This document shows, one piece after another, positions 1-9,955 of a stretch of DNA of 54,657 bases. Where the stretch lies: the NCBI GenBank assembly GCA_021790795.1, contig JAJYFU010000006.1, positions 1-54,657 on the forward strand. The letters run 5' to 3'. Positions within the stretch are counted from its first letter, which is position 1. Every line of letters begins with the position of its first letter. The notes under the pieces were generated by a model. The model did no database searches and was not told the origin of the DNA. It worked only from the letters and a program-made list of their open reading frames with translations. The position numbers were made by a program, and so were the translations under genes. Source of the DNA: Pseudomonadota bacterium (lineage in GTDB: Bacteria > Pseudomonadota > Gammaproteobacteria > Steroidobacterales > Steroidobacteraceae).

Positions 1-488
1 GGATCACGACCATCTACGAAGGCACCACGGGCATTCAGTCGAATGATCTGATCGGCCGCAAACTCGGACGCGATCAGGGCGCGGCGATGCGCGCGCTGGT
101 GACCGACATGCGCCGCGAGCTGCAGGCGCTCGAGGCCTCGGTGGCGGCGGTGGGACAAGTGCGCGATGCGGCCCTGCAGGCCGTCGAGCGGCTCGAGCGT
201 GCGACGCACGCCCTGCTGACGGGAATGTCCGAAAATCCGGCGCACGGATTCGCGGTGTCGGTCCCCTACCTGAAGCTATGCGGGCTGGTCGCCGGCGGCT
301 GGCTATTGGCCAAATCCGCGGCCATCGCGGCCCGTGGACTCGGCGGCGAGGACCGCACGTTCTATCACGCGAAGATCCGCACCGCGCATTTCTATGCGAC
401 GCACGTGCTGCCGGCCACGGCGGGGCTCGCGCAGGTGGTCGAGGCGGGCGCGTCCAGCGTGCTCGAAACGGACGCGGAATGCATCTGA
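1..488 (+). CDS. Acyl-CoA dehydrogenase, C-terminal part (5' truncated by window)
   Basis: Open reading frame entering from the left edge in frame 3 and stopping at 486-488. The first visible residues read ITTIYEGTTGIQ followed by NDLIGRK. This is the hallmark of the flavin acyl-CoA dehydrogenase C-terminal domain, where the Glu-Gly-Thr segment sits near the active site. About 160 residues are visible; the rest form the helical C-terminal extension of the long (about 600-residue) acyl-CoA dehydrogenases used in fatty-acid beta-oxidation. The start and the catalytic base lie outside the window, so substrate chain length cannot be judged. It converges on the next gene, which runs leftward. Confidence 0.85.
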   Translation, partial: ITTIYEGTTGIQSNDLIGRKLGRDQGAAMRALVTDMRRELQALEASVAAVGQVRDAALQAVERLERATHALLTGMSENPAHGFAVSVPYLKLCGLVAGGWLLAKSAAIAARGLGGEDRTFYHAKIRTAHFYATHVLPATAGLAQVVEAGASSVLETDAECI

Positions 489-495
489 CTCGGAT

Positions 496-514
496 CTTGC
501 GCGAGTCGCGCAAA
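496..514. terminator. Short hairpin between convergent genes
   Basis: The sequence TTGCGCG-agt-CGCGCAA forms a perfect 7-bp stem with a 3-base loop between the two convergent stop codons (488 and 547). No T-run follows on either strand, so it is at best a weak or Rho-assisted end. Confidence 0.3.
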
Positions 515-546
515 CGGCGGGACGAGTCTCGGCAGCGGGCGCGGGC

Positions 547-1830
547 TCATGCGATCCGCAGGCGCAGCCGCAACGGCTCGTTGAGCTGATCGAGGAAAGC
601 CTGCCGCTGTGCGGGCTCGAGGCGCGCCCAATCGAGCTTCCCGGAGTTCAGGGCCAGCAGTTGCGCATCTGTGACCGTCGCGCACGCGCGCGCACGGCTC
701 CGCCAACGCTGCGGAAGACGCTTGGTTTCGCCTTGTTTGCACAAATCGATGACGGCGGCCGCGACCCGCGCGTCGAGTGTCAGCTCGCTGTGGGCCGCCC
801 GCGTGTAATACGCCCGCATGCCCTCGGGCGCCGCGCTGACGGCGGGTACGGTGCCGTCACCGCCGCGGGTCACCGTATACACGAATCCGTCCTCTCGCCG
901 CTGCGCCGCGGTTACGGTCGCACGGGCAACGCCCGCGATGGCCGTGAAGCGCTCGTCGGGCTCCGGCAGCGTGCCGTGCAACCGGCTGGCGCGCTCGAGC
1001 AGCGCCAGCCGCGGCGCCGGCGCGGTCAACGGCCACTGCATCGGGTTGGTGAGATCGGGACCGTCCCCCTGCGCGCCGGGGAGCATCTGATAGAGGCTCG
1101 GGAAGCCAGTCCACACGCGCTCGGCCAGCTCCAGAGGCGAATGGCCGAGGTCGAGTCGTGCGATGTTTCGTACCACCGAGTAAGTACCCCGCAAGGCCTG
1201 CAACGGTGCGAAGGCCCCGCGATTGGGGGTACCGAGAAGCACCACGCGCTCGACATGGCGCGTGCCCGGCAGCGCCAACGCCGCACGGCTGACCAACCCG
1301 CCCATGCTGTGGGCGACGATGGCGACGGCATGCCCCGCATGCTCGCGCAACCGGGTCGCCAGACCCTGCCCGAGCGCCTCGATGTCCAGCCGCCAGTCGT
1401 AGTCATACAGCGTGGCCGCGAAACCCGCGGCCCGCAGACGCAGTTTGAGCTTCAGATGCGAGTAGAGCACGGCGCCGAGCGGCACGATCGGCGCGCCCTG
1501 GGCGGGATCCAGCCAGAGCAGACGGCCGCCCTGGATATCGAGCGGATCGAGCCACAGCACGTCATCGGGCAGCGGCTCGCGCCGACGCAGGCCGAGCTGC
1601 GATCCAAGGATGCCGGGCACGACGAACACGTGCGGGAGTGACGCATCGCAGGACCGCCGCGCCGCCGCGGCGGCCAGCTCGCGCAGTTCACGGTATTCGC
1701 GCGCGCCGAAGTACGCCTCCAGCGCCTGCGCCTGCTGGCCCTCCAACAGGAGGCGCTCGACGGCGATGTCACTGCGACAGAAGCGATCGTACGGGGTGAC
1801 GTGATCGGTGAGTACGTTGAATCGGCCCAC
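547..1830 (-). CDS. LCAT-like alpha/beta hydrolase
   Basis: 427-residue alpha/beta hydrolase resembling the lecithin:cholesterol acyltransferase family. Visible elements are the PGILGSQL oxyanion-type segment (about residues 72-79), the nucleophile elbow AHSMGG with Ser175, a GGDGTVP segment that should carry the acid Asp, and an AHSEL segment that should carry the catalytic His. A GTPNRG motif follows the elbow, as in this family. No signal peptide is evident, so it is probably cytoplasmic. The start is GTG at 1830. A -10-like CATAAT (1840-1845) lies only 9 bases upstream, so the message may be nearly leaderless. Only 30 bases separate it from oxyR upstream on the same strand. Lipase, acyltransferase or depolymerase activity are all possible. 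Confidence 0.72.
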   Translation of the reverse strand: MGRFNVLTDHVTPYDRFCRSDIAVERLLLEGQQAQALEAYFGAREYRELRELAAAAARRSCDASLPHVFVVPGILGSQLGLRRREPLPDDVLWLDPLDIQGGRLLWLDPAQGAPIVPLGAVLYSHLKLKLRLRAAGFAATLYDYDWRLDIEALGQGLATRLREHAGHAVAIVAHSMGGLVSRAALALPGTRHVERVVLLGTPNRGAFAPLQALRGTYSVVRNIARLDLGHSPLELAERVWTGFPSLYQMLPGAQGDGPDLTNPMQWPLTAPAPRLALLERASRLHGTLPEPDERFTAIAGVARATVTAAQRREDGFVYTVTRGGDGTVPAVSAAPEGMRAYYTRAAHSELTLDARVAAAVIDLCKQGETKRLPQRWRSRARACATVTDAQLLALNSGKLDWARLEPAQRQAFLDQLNEPLRLRLRIA

Positions 1831-1860
1831 AACCTAAGGATTATGCCATGGCGGCGCCGA

Positions 1861-2781
1861 TCAGCGGCTCCTGGCGCGCGCAGTCTGCGCGCCGCGCTGC
1901 GCGACGACCGCACAGAGCGCATCGATTGCCGCTCGGCGCGCGGTTGTCTTGCGCCAGACGGCGCCCACCCGGCGAGTGGGCGCAGGTCTTGCGAACGGCA
2001 CGACCGCTACGCCGCGCGCGCTGCCGTATGTTCCCTCGGTGGCCAGCTGCGGAAGCAGAGTGATGCCCGCGCCGGCGGCCACCATCTGCCGCAGCGTCTC
2101 GAGGCTGGTGGCGCGAAAGTCCTGTTGCTCACGCGCGCCGGCCTGGCTGCACACCGCAAGCGCCTGATCCCGTAAACAATGCCCTTCCTCGAGCAGCAGC
2201 AGCGGCTCTCCCGCCAAGTCGCTTGCGTTGATACGCCCGCGCCGGGCGAGCCGGTGCCGCTCCGGCAGCGCCGCCACGAACGGCTCGCTGTACAGCTCCA
2301 ACGCCTCGAGACCCTCCAGCTCGACCGGCAGGGCGAGAATGCCCAGATCCAACTCGCCGGCTCTGAGCTTTGCGAGCATCGGCGCGGTCTGATACTCGTG
2401 CAGATACAGCCGCAGCCGCGGCAGCTCGCACTGGATCGGGCGCGTCACGTACGGCAGCAGATACGGACCGATGGTCGGCAGCAGCGCCACGCGCAGCGTC
2501 CCTGCGAGCGGATCGCGGTGCGAGCGCGCAAGCGCACCGACCTCGTCGCACGCCTCGATGATGCGCCGGGCGCGCTCGACGATCTGCCGGCCCGCGTCGG
2601 TCAGCGCCACATTGCTCGGTTGGCGCTCGATAAGCTGTACCCCGAGCGAGGCTTCCAGCTTCTTCAGCTGCGCCGACAGCGTCGGCTGGCTGACGAAGCA
2701 GCGCTGCGCGGCCCGCCCGAAGTGCCGGGTATCGGCGACCGCCACCAGGTAGCGCAGGTCCTTCAGCTTGATGTCGGACAC
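1861..2781 (-). CDS. oxyR: Hydrogen-peroxide-sensing LysR regulator OxyR
   Basis: 306-residue LysR-type regulator that activates peroxide-defence genes when oxidised. The N-terminal winged helix-turn-helix (KLKDLRYLVAVADTRHFGRAA) is typical. The regulatory domain contains GHCLRDQAL with Cys202 and a second Cys211. These have the same nine-residue spacing as the redox pair Cys199/Cys208 of E. coli OxyR, and RATSLETLRQMVAAG and GITLLPQLA follow. I chose GTG at 2781 because it gives the family length and the usual MSDIKLKDL start; an in-frame extension upstream looks non-coding. No catalase or ahpC gene is adjacent here. Confidence 0.93.
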   Translation of the reverse strand: MSDIKLKDLRYLVAVADTRHFGRAAQRCFVSQPTLSAQLKKLEASLGVQLIERQPSNVALTDAGRQIVERARRIIEACDEVGALARSHRDPLAGTLRVALLPTIGPYLLPYVTRPIQCELPRLRLYLHEYQTAPMLAKLRAGELDLGILALPVELEGLEALELYSEPFVAALPERHRLARRGRINASDLAGEPLLLLEEGHCLRDQALAVCSQAGAREQQDFRATSLETLRQMVAAGAGITLLPQLATEGTYGSARGVAVVPFARPAPTRRVGAVWRKTTARRAAIDALCAVVAQRGAQTARARSR

Positions 2782-2925
2782 GGCTGAAGTCCGATGAATT
2801 CTCGCGCCACGGGCACGGCGGGTCCGCGCATCGCAGTGACGCGAAGCTCCCGCAACACCCGAACGGTGCACCGACCCGTCCCCGAATCCCGGAACTCGCG
2901 CAACCCCGTCACGGCCGATCCGGCT

Positions 2926-3510
2926 TCAATACAGAAACGGAATCAACATCCGGGTACGCGCCTTGTAGAGCGGATACGCCTCGGGAAAGTGCACCGCGAG
3001 CATCCGCTCCTCGGTGTGCGCGCTGATCACGAAGAACAGGCCGATCAGCACGACCGCCGGCAGCCACATGACACCGAGCGCCAGCACTGTGCCCAGCCCC
3101 GCGAGCACCAGGCCCGAGTAAATGGGATGGCGCACGCGGGCGTAGGGTCCCGACGTCACCAGCTCATGCCCCTGGCGCATCGACATGGGGATTCCCCAAT
3201 TGCCACCGAGATACGCCCGCGCCCAGATCGCGAACGCGAAACCCGCCACGCACAGCGCCACTCCGATCCCTTGCCAGGACGGCGCCGGGCGCAGCAGCGC
3301 GGGCCCGTGAGCCGCGAGCCATGCGGCGATTGCTGAGCGGCGCACGAACCGCGACACGAGAACGACCACGACGATCATGCCTAGCCGAAATCCCCACGAA
3401 CGACCTCGCCAGCTGGCGCCGCGGTCGGCCTTCTTGTTGAACAGCGCCCACGTCCACCACAAGACCAGGAAGCCGGCCCAGAGACCCCCGATCAGTCTTG
3501 CGATCGTCAT
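2926..3510 (-). CDS. Isoprenylcysteine carboxyl methyltransferase-like membrane protein
   Basis: 194-residue integral membrane protein with about four to five hydrophobic segments. The motif GPYARVRHPIYSGL is the signature of the ICMT/phospholipid methyltransferase (PEMT-like) family, which uses S-adenosylmethionine at the membrane. The C-terminal EERMLAVHFPEAYPLY stretch also fits the family. The ATG at 3510 is preceded by GAGGG at a good distance, so I prefer it to the in-frame GTG at 3519. The substrate is not predictable. It lies 11 bases downstream of yajQ and may be co-transcribed with it. Confidence 0.8.
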   Translation of the reverse strand: MTIARLIGGLWAGFLVLWWTWALFNKKADRGASWRGRSWGFRLGMIVVVVLVSRFVRRSAIAAWLAAHGPALLRPAPSWQGIGVALCVAGFAFAIWARAYLGGNWGIPMSMRQGHELVTSGPYARVRHPIYSGLVLAGLGTVLALGVMWLPAVVLIGLFFVISAHTEERMLAVHFPEAYPLYKARTRMLIPFLY

Positions 3511-3521
3511 GTCGACCACCC

Positions 3522-4004
3522 TCAGTCGCGAAAGTTGTTGAATTGCAGCGGCAAATCGAGCTTCGCACCGCGCAGCAGCTGGATCGCGGCCTGCAGATCG
3601 TCACGCTGCTTGCCGCTGACACGCACCTTCTCGCCCTGAATGCTGCCCTGCACCTTCAGCTTCGAATCCTTCAGCAGCCGCGTGATCTTCTTGCCCGTTT
3701 CGGCGTCGATACCCTGGTGCAGCAGCACCGCCTGGCGCGCCGCCGACAAGGTGATCTGCGGCTCCTTCGCCTCGAGACAGGCGAGGTCTATACCCCGCTT
3801 GCCGAGACGGAGCTTGAGGATCTCCAGCATCTGCTTGAGCTGGAAATCCACCTGCGCATGCAGCGTGACGGTGTCACCCTCGAGCTCGAAGCGCGCGCCG
3901 GTGTCCTTGAAATCGAACCGCTGCGCGATCTCGCGGTTGGCCTGATCGACGGCGTTGGCGACCTCGTGCGCATTGAGCTCGGAGACCACATCGAAGGACG
4001 GCAT
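3522..4004 (-). CDS. yajQ: YajQ family (DUF520) nucleotide-binding protein
   Basis: 160 residues, the normal length of the YajQ/DUF520 family. These small cytoplasmic proteins have two ferredoxin-like folds, and some bind cyclic di-GMP (the Xanthomonas homologue is a c-di-GMP effector). Typical segments are MPSFDVVSE at the N-terminus, QRFDFKDT, and KVRVSGKQRDDLQAAI near the C-terminus. The start at 4004 gives the conserved MPSFD beginning; upstream in-frame sequence runs through the trpL region on the other strand. It is divergent from trpL with only 69 bases between the two starts. Confidence 0.93.
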   Translation of the reverse strand: MPSFDVVSELNAHEVANAVDQANREIAQRFDFKDTGARFELEGDTVTLHAQVDFQLKQMLEILKLRLGKRGIDLACLEAKEPQITLSAARQAVLLHQGIDAETGKKITRLLKDSKLKVQGSIQGEKVRVSGKQRDDLQAAIQLLRGAKLDLPLQFNNFRD

Positions 4005-4036
4005 GGCGGCGAACCTGGAGGCTGGACCGGCGGGTA

Positions 4037-4064
4037 TTGTATCCCGCGAGCCGGTGATGATAGG
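4037..4064 (+). promoter_or_regulatory. Possible trp promoter
   Basis: A -35-like TTGTAT (4037-4042) and a -10-like GATAGG (4059-4064) with 16 bases between them lie just upstream of trpL in the 69-base gap to yajQ. A small palindrome, GCGGG-N8-CCCGC (4030-4034 and 4043-4047), straddles the -35 box and could be an operator. Hexamer matches are mediocre; the assignment rests mainly on position. Confidence 0.35.
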
Positions 4065-4073
4065 CTCGTGGCC

Positions 4074-4154
4074 ATGCTTCAGCCGCATCCAGCCAATCTG
4101 CAGGGGTGGTGGCGCACTCCCCATCCGGAGTGGGCCGCGGGCTGCTCGTTGTAA
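4074..4154 (+). CDS. trpL: trp operon leader peptide TrpL
   Basis: 26-codon ORF, beginning MLQPHPANLQGWW, with tandem Trp codons at 4107-4112 and a third Trp codon at 4131-4133; it stops with TAA at 4152-4154. It lies directly between yajQ and trpE and ends 24 bases before a textbook terminator. Trp is the rarest amino acid, so three in 26 codons at this place marks a ribosome-sensing attenuation leader. A ribosome starved for charged tRNA-Trp would stall on the tandem codons and mask 4115-4120. The peptide itself is not expected to have a function. Confidence 0.9.
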   Translation: MLQPHPANLQGWWRTPHPEWAAGCSL

Positions 4155-4192
4155 CCTCGCGACAGCGGTAGAACTGCCAAAACCCATTCCGG
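4115..4192 (+). promoter_or_regulatory. Alternative RNA structures of the trp attenuator
   Basis: Three mutually exclusive pairings are visible. Segment 1, CACTCC (4115-4120), pairs with GGAGTG (4127-4132). Segment 2, CCGGAGTGGG (4125-4134), pairs over 10 positions with segment 3, CCCATTCCGG (4183-4192), with one G-U pair; this is the antiterminator. Segment 3 also pairs with segment 4 in the terminator hairpin at 4179-4214. Stalling at the tandem Trp codons would free segment 2 and allow 2:3 pairing and read-through. Completing the peptide would cover segment 2 and allow termination. Confidence 0.82.
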
Positions 4193-4216
4193 AAGAACCG
4201 CCGGGATGGGTTTTTT
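4179..4216 (+). terminator. trp attenuator (intrinsic terminator)
   Basis: AAAACCCATTCCGG (4179-4192) pairs with CCGGGATGGGTTTT (4201-4214) over 14 positions with a single G-U wobble and an 8-base loop. It runs into six T residues (4211-4216). It lies 26 bases before the trpE start, downstream of trpL. Confidence 0.9.
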
Positions 4217-4242
4217 ATTGCCTGACTGATTCGGAGAATGCG

Positions 4243-5628
4243 TTGAAGCCACCTTTCGACATACCCGGGGATCTCGACACGCCGGTCTCGGCGTTCATGA
4301 AGCTCGGAGCGTTCGCGCCTCACTTCCTGCTCGAGAGCGTCGAGGGCGGCGAGCGGCTCGGCCGCTATTCGTTCATCGGCTTCGGCGACGCCCTCACCGT
4401 GCGTCTGGATGGCGACGGCTTCATGATCGGCGCCGAGCGCCGCCCCGTCCCGCGCTCGGCCACGGAACTGCTCGACGGACTGCGCGCCGCGCTGGCGCGC
4501 ACGCCGGCGCCCGAGCCGGACATTCCGGGCGTGCCGCTCGCCGGCGGATTGGTCGGCTACGCCGCCTACGACATGGTGCGCTTCTTCGAGAAACTTCCCG
4601 CCGCGGCCGGCAAGGCGCCCGACGTGCCGGCGCTGCACTATGTGGCGCCTCGCTCGTTGCTGGTGTTCGATCACCTGACACGCGGCATCGCGCTGCTGCA
4701 TGCCGGTTCGCAGGCCGAACGGTCGCGGCTGCGCGCCGAGATCATTCGGGCGCTGCGTGGCCCGCTGCCGGCCGCGCCCCGGCACGGCCGCTACTCCACG
4801 GCAATCCCCTCGACCGGCCGCGCGGACTACGTGCGGGGTGTCGAGCGCGTCAAGGAGCATATCGCCGCCGGCGATGTATACCAACTGGTGTTGTCGACGC
4901 GTTTCGCGGGCCAGCACGAGCTCACGCCGTTCCAGGCGTATCGCGCGCTGCGCCTGATCAACCCATCGCCCTACATGTATTTCTGCGCGCTCGGGGATCT
5001 GACCGTGGTCGGCTCCTCGCCCGAAGCGCTGGTGCGGCTGCAGGACGGCACGGCGCAGCTGCGGCCGATCGCCGGTACGCGGCCGCGCGCCGACGACCCC
5101 GTGCTCGACCGCGCCCGCGAGACGGAGCTGCGCGCCGACCCGAAGGAAAACGCCGAGCACGTCATGCTCGTCGATCTCGCCCGCAACGATCTCGGCCGAG
5201 TGGCCCGCGCCGGCAGCGTGACGGTCGATCCATACCGCTCCATCGAGCGCTACAGCCACGTGATGCACATGGTGAGCGGCGTCAAGGGCACACTGGCCGA
5301 GGGCCGCGACGCGTTCGACCTGTTCGGCGCGGCGTTTCCGGCCGGTACCCTGGTGGGCGCGCCGAAAGTGCGGGCCATGCAGATCATCGATGAGCTCGAG
5401 CCGGTGAGCCGCGGCCTCTACGGCGGCACGGTCGGTTACTTCGGCGCCCGCGGCGACATGGATCACGCCATCACCATCCGTACGCTGGTGTTTCGCGGCG
5501 ACGAGTACAGCTATCAGGCCGGCGCCGGCATCGTCGCCGACAGCGATCCGCACACCGAGCACGAGGAGGTGCTCGCCAAGAGCGGCGCGATGGCGCGCGC
5601 GCTCGAGATGGCTCAGGAGGGCTTCTGA
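4243..5628 (+). CDS. trpE: Anthranilate synthase component I
   Basis: 461-residue chorismate-binding subunit that makes anthranilate from chorismate, with ammonia supplied by TrpG. The LLES motif about 30 residues in is the classical tryptophan feedback-binding element. The C-terminal chorismate-binding domain shows [27 protein letters not shown], and [16 protein letters not shown]. The best start is TTG at 4243, preceded by GGAG at a good spacing. The nearby ATG at 4238 is out of frame and stops after two codons. This start gives a short N-terminus for TrpE but keeps LLES. It is controlled by the attenuator immediately upstream, and its stop overlaps the trpG start. Confidence 0.95.
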   Translation: MKPPFDIPGDLDTPVSAFMKLGAFAPHFLLESVEGGERLGRYSFIGFGDALTVRLDGDGFMIGAERRPVPRSATELLDGLRAALARTPAPEPDIPGVPLAGGLVGYAAYDMVRFFEKLPAAAGKAPDVPALHYVAPRSLLVFDHLTRGIALLHAGSQAERSRLRAEIIRALRGPLPAAPRHGRYSTAIPSTGRADYVRGVERVKEHIAAGDVYQLVLSTRFAGQHELTPFQAYRALRLINPSPYMYFCALGDLTVVGSSPEALVRLQDGTAQLRPIAGTRPRADDPVLDRARETELRADPKENAEHVMLVDLARNDLGRVARAGSVTVDPYRSIERYSHVMHMVSGVKGTLAEGRDAFDLFGAAFPAGTLVGAPKVRAMQIIDELEPVSRGLYGGTVGYFGARGDMDHAITIRTLVFRGDEYSYQAGAGIVADSDPHTEHEEVLAKSGAMARALEMAQEGF

Positions 5629-6215
5629 TGGCTCGCCTGCTGCTGATCGACAATTACGACTCCTTCACCTACAACCTGGTGCAGGCCTTTCTGGTCCTGG
5701 GCGCGGATGTGCGCGTCTACCGCAACGATGCGATCGACGTGTCGCAGGCCACGGCGCTCGCTCCGACGCACCTGTGCATCTCGCCGGGTCCGGGCACCCC
5801 GGACGATGCCGGGATATCCATGGACATGATCCGCGCCTTCGCCGGACGCATTCCGGTGCTCGGCGTGTGCCTGGGACATCAGTCGATCGTCGAGGTGTTC
5901 GGCGGCAAAGTGGTGCGCGCCGGACGGATGATGCACGGCAAGACGTCCATGATCCAACATGACGGCCTCGGGGTCTTCGCCGGGCTGCCTCGGCCGTGCG
6001 AGGTCGGACGCTACCATTCGCTGATCGCCGCGCCGGCCTCGCTCCCCGAGGCGCTCGCCGTCAGCGCCTGGACCGAGGCGAAGGAGATCATGGGGGTACG
6101 CCACACGGCGCTCGCGGTCGAGGGCGTACAGTTTCATCCCGAGAGCATCCTCACGCCCCTCGGGGCACGGCTGCTCGGGAACTTCCTGGAACAAAGAGCC
6201 GGGGGCGCGGCATGA
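5628..6215 (+). CDS. trpG: Anthranilate synthase component II (glutamine amidotransferase)
   Basis: 195-residue class I glutamine amidotransferase that supplies ammonia to TrpE. The catalytic triad is visible: Cys in GVCLGHQS and His/Glu in VQFHPES. The N-terminal [13 protein letters not shown] is the usual TrpG/PabA start. The A of the trpE stop TGA is the A of this ATG, so translation is coupled. It is not fused to TrpD, unlike in enteric bacteria. PabA-type use for folate cannot be excluded but the context is tryptophan. Confidence 0.95.
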   Translation: MARLLLIDNYDSFTYNLVQAFLVLGADVRVYRNDAIDVSQATALAPTHLCISPGPGTPDDAGISMDMIRAFAGRIPVLGVCLGHQSIVEVFGGKVVRAGRMMHGKTSMIQHDGLGVFAGLPRPCEVGRYHSLIAAPASLPEALAVSAWTEAKEIMGVRHTALAVEGVQFHPESILTPLGARLLGNFLEQRAGGAA

Positions 6216-7237
6216 CCGAGGCGCGTGAGCTGCTCGAGCGGCTGCTCGAGGGCGCGGATCTGACTCAACCGCAGGCCGAGCGCCTGCTGGGCCTGCTCAC
6301 GCAAGCCGACACCTCTGCGGCGCTGATCGGCGCGGTGCTCGCGGCCCTGCGCGCCAAAGGGGCGGTTGCCGACGAGGTGCGCGGGTTCGCCGAGGCGATG
6401 CGCCGCCTGGCGCGCCAGCCGGACCTGCCCGAATCGGTCCGCGCCATCGACATCGTCGGCACGGGCGGGGACCGCTCCGGCAGCCTGAACATTTCCACCG
6501 GCACGGCGCTACTGACCGCGGCCTGCGGCCTGCCGGTCGTCAAACATGGCAACCGCTCGGTCTCGAGCCGCGCCGGCAGCGCCGACGTGCTCGAGGCGTT
6601 GGGACTGCCGATGCCGCTCGGGGAGCGGGCGGTGGGCGAGTGCCTGGCGCGATGCGGCTTTACGTTTCTGTTCGCCCCGCACTACCACCCGGCGACCCAG
6701 GCAGTGGCCGCGGCGCGGCGCGCACTCGGGGTGAGGACGGTATTCAACATCCTCGGGCCGCTGACCAACCCGGCCCATCCGCCGCTGCGCCTGATCGGCG
6801 CGTTCAGCCTCGAGGTGGCGGCGCTCATGGCGGACACCCTCGCGGGCATGCGGATCGAGCGGGGATTCGTGATCCACGGCGCGGAGGGCTGGGACGAGCC
6901 GACGCCGGTGGGCCCCTTCACGGTCTTCGACGTAAGGCCGGGCCGAGTCACACGCGAGACGCGCGCGCCGGAGGATTACGGGCTGCGCCGCTGCCCGCCG
7001 GCCGCCCTGATCGGCGGCGATGCCCGCCACAACGCCGAGGCGCTGCGTGCGGTGCTTTCGGGACGGTCACACGGCGCGCAGCGGGACTGTCTGCTGCTGG
7101 GCACCGCACTGGCGCTGGAGGTTGCCGGCGAGTCGGCCGACCCGCGCGCCGCGATGGATCGGGCCCGTGAAGCCATCGACGGCGGAGCAGCGGGCCGCAT
7201 ACTGGACACGCTGACCCGGACGGGGAGCGAGGCATGA
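6212..7237 (+). CDS. trpD: Anthranilate phosphoribosyltransferase
   Basis: 341-residue enzyme that joins anthranilate to PRPP. The PRPP-binding motif [14 protein letters not shown] and the conserved [21 protein letters not shown] segment are both present. An N-terminal helical domain of about 70 residues precedes them, as in the family. The ATG at 6212 overlaps the trpG stop by four bases (ATGA), and the length is normal. An upstream in-frame extension inside trpG was rejected. Confidence 0.96.
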   Translation: MTEARELLERLLEGADLTQPQAERLLGLLTQADTSAALIGAVLAALRAKGAVADEVRGFAEAMRRLARQPDLPESVRAIDIVGTGGDRSGSLNISTGTALLTAACGLPVVKHGNRSVSSRAGSADVLEALGLPMPLGERAVGECLARCGFTFLFAPHYHPATQAVAAARRALGVRTVFNILGPLTNPAHPPLRLIGAFSLEVAALMADTLAGMRIERGFVIHGAEGWDEPTPVGPFTVFDVRPGRVTRETRAPEDYGLRRCPPAALIGGDARHNAEALRAVLSGRSHGAQRDCLLLGTALALEVAGESADPRAAMDRAREAIDGGAAGRILDTLTRTGSEA

Positions 7238-8115
7238 GTCGCGCATTTCTCGCGCAGATGGCCGCCTCGAGCCGCACGAGGGCCCAAGCCGCCCGGGGCG
7301 CCTGTCCACCGGAGCAGATGCTGCGCCGGGCCCGCGCGCAATCGCCCGCACCGCCGCTGCGATTCACACCCGGCGAGTTCGGTCTCATCGCCGAGGTGAA
7401 GCTGCGCTCGCCGGCCGCAGGATCCCTGGCGGAATCGGCGGGCGACCTCGGGGCGCGCGTCGGTACCTATGCCACCGCCGGCGCAGCGGCCGTCTCCGTC
7501 CTGACCGAACCGGAGCGCTTCGACGGTTCCCTGGAGCATCTGCGGACCACCGCGGCTCAGCTCACCCCGCTCGGCGTCCCGGCGATGCGCAAGGATTTCC
7601 TCGTAGACCCCTATCAGATCGCCGAGGCACGCGCTGCCGGGGCCGGCGGCGTGCTGCTCATCGTGCGCATGCTCGAGGACACTGCGCTCGAGGCCATGAT
7701 CGAGTGTGCCCGTGAGCTGGGCCTGTTCGCTCTGCTCGAAGCGTTCGACGAGGCCGACATCGAGCGCCTGCACGCGCTGACCGCGCGGTTCGGTGGCGAG
7801 GGACTGCTCGCCGGCATCAATTGCCGCGATCTGAGCACGCTGGCGGTGGTTCCGGAGCGCCTCGAGTCGCTGGCCCCTCTGCTGCCGCGCATGCTGCCGC
7901 GCGTGGCCGAGAGCGGCGTCACGAGCGCCGAGGACGCCCGCCGCATGGGCCAGGCAGGCTACGATCTGGTGCTGGTCGGCAGCGCACTCATGCGCGCCCC
8001 CAACCCGCTGGCGCTGGCCGCTGATCTTTTGAGCGCCGGGCGCGAGGGCCGGCGGCACGCGGGCGGACAGGGTGTCCCGGTCGACGCGGCGGCTCGTCCA
8101 AACGGCTTCAAATGA
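7234..8115 (+). CDS. trpC: Indole-3-glycerol phosphate synthase
   Basis: 293-residue TIM-barrel enzyme that closes the indole ring. Active-site strands are recognisable: IAEVKLRSPAAG (Glu, Lys, Ser-Pro), MRKDFLVDPYQI with the catalytic Lys, LLEAFDEADI with the second Glu, GINCRDLSTL, and AESGVTS. INCRD is unusual, since INNRD is more common. The start shares ATGA with the trpD stop. About 20 residues at the C-terminus extend past the usual barrel end and overlap the start of trpF. Confidence 0.95.
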   Translation: MSRAFLAQMAASSRTRAQAARGACPPEQMLRRARAQSPAPPLRFTPGEFGLIAEVKLRSPAAGSLAESAGDLGARVGTYATAGAAAVSVLTEPERFDGSLEHLRTTAAQLTPLGVPAMRKDFLVDPYQIAEARAAGAGGVLLIVRMLEDTALEAMIECARELGLFALLEAFDEADIERLHALTARFGGEGLLAGINCRDLSTLAVVPERLESLAPLLPRMLPRVAESGVTSAEDARRMGQAGYDLVLVGSALMRAPNPLALAADLLSAGREGRRHAGGQGVPVDAAARPNGFK

Positions 8116-8728
8116 ACGCCACGTCCGGCACCTTGTGGATCAAGATCTGCGGACTCACCACGCCGGAAGCCGTCGAGGCCGCACTGGCCGCGGGAGCCGA
8201 CGCGATCGGCTTCGTGTTCGCCGAGTCGGTACGGTGTGTGGACACCTCGGCAGCCTGCCGACTGGCAGGGCCGGCGCGGGGCAAGGTGCCCTGTGTGGCG
8301 GTCACGCGCCATCCCGAGCAGCCGCAGGTCGATGAGATCATCATGGAATTCCGTCCCGATATCCTGCAGAGCGATGCGCAGGACCTGGAGCGGCTGGCGC
8401 TGCCGCGCGAACTCGAGCGGCTGCCGGTACTGCGCGCGTGGCAAGCGGGCGAGACACTGCCCCGGCGACTGCTGTTCGAGGGCGCGGTAAGCGGCGCCGG
8501 TCGTGCCTGCGATTGGCAGGCGGCGGCGGCGGCGGCGCAGCATGCGCAATTGGTGCTGGCCGGTGGGCTCGACCCGGATAATGTGGCTGACGCGATCGCC
8601 GCGGTCCGGCCGTTCGGGGTCGACGTCTCGAGCGGTGTGGAGTCGGGTCCCGGGATCAAGGATCCCGAGGCAGTCATGCGGTTCGTGGCCGCGGCACGCA
8701 CCGCGCGCCCGGCATCCCTGGAGCAACG

Positions 8729-8732
<4 letters not shown>
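8112..8732 (+). CDS. trpF: Phosphoribosylanthranilate isomerase, divergent
   Basis: 206-residue TrpF-type barrel placed exactly where trpF belongs. The catalytic Cys is present in KICG (Cys13), and the C-terminal VDVSSGVESGPGIKD phosphate-binding segment is well conserved. Three usual motifs are altered. The general-acid Asp (LLFD in Xanthomonas TrpF) is Glu123 in LLFEG. The following glycine loop (GGTGKTFDW) is shortened to GAGRACDW. The QxHG motif reads ILQSDAQ. It is therefore either a divergent working isomerase or an altered one; operon position and overlap with trpC and trpB argue that it works. Confidence 0.88.

Positions 8733-9951
<1,219 letters not shown>

Positions 9952-9955
<4 letters not shown>

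Noticed and set aside
4238-4246. ATG at 4238 as an alternative trpE start
   Set aside because: It reads ATG-CGT-TGA, stops after two codons and is out of frame with trpE.
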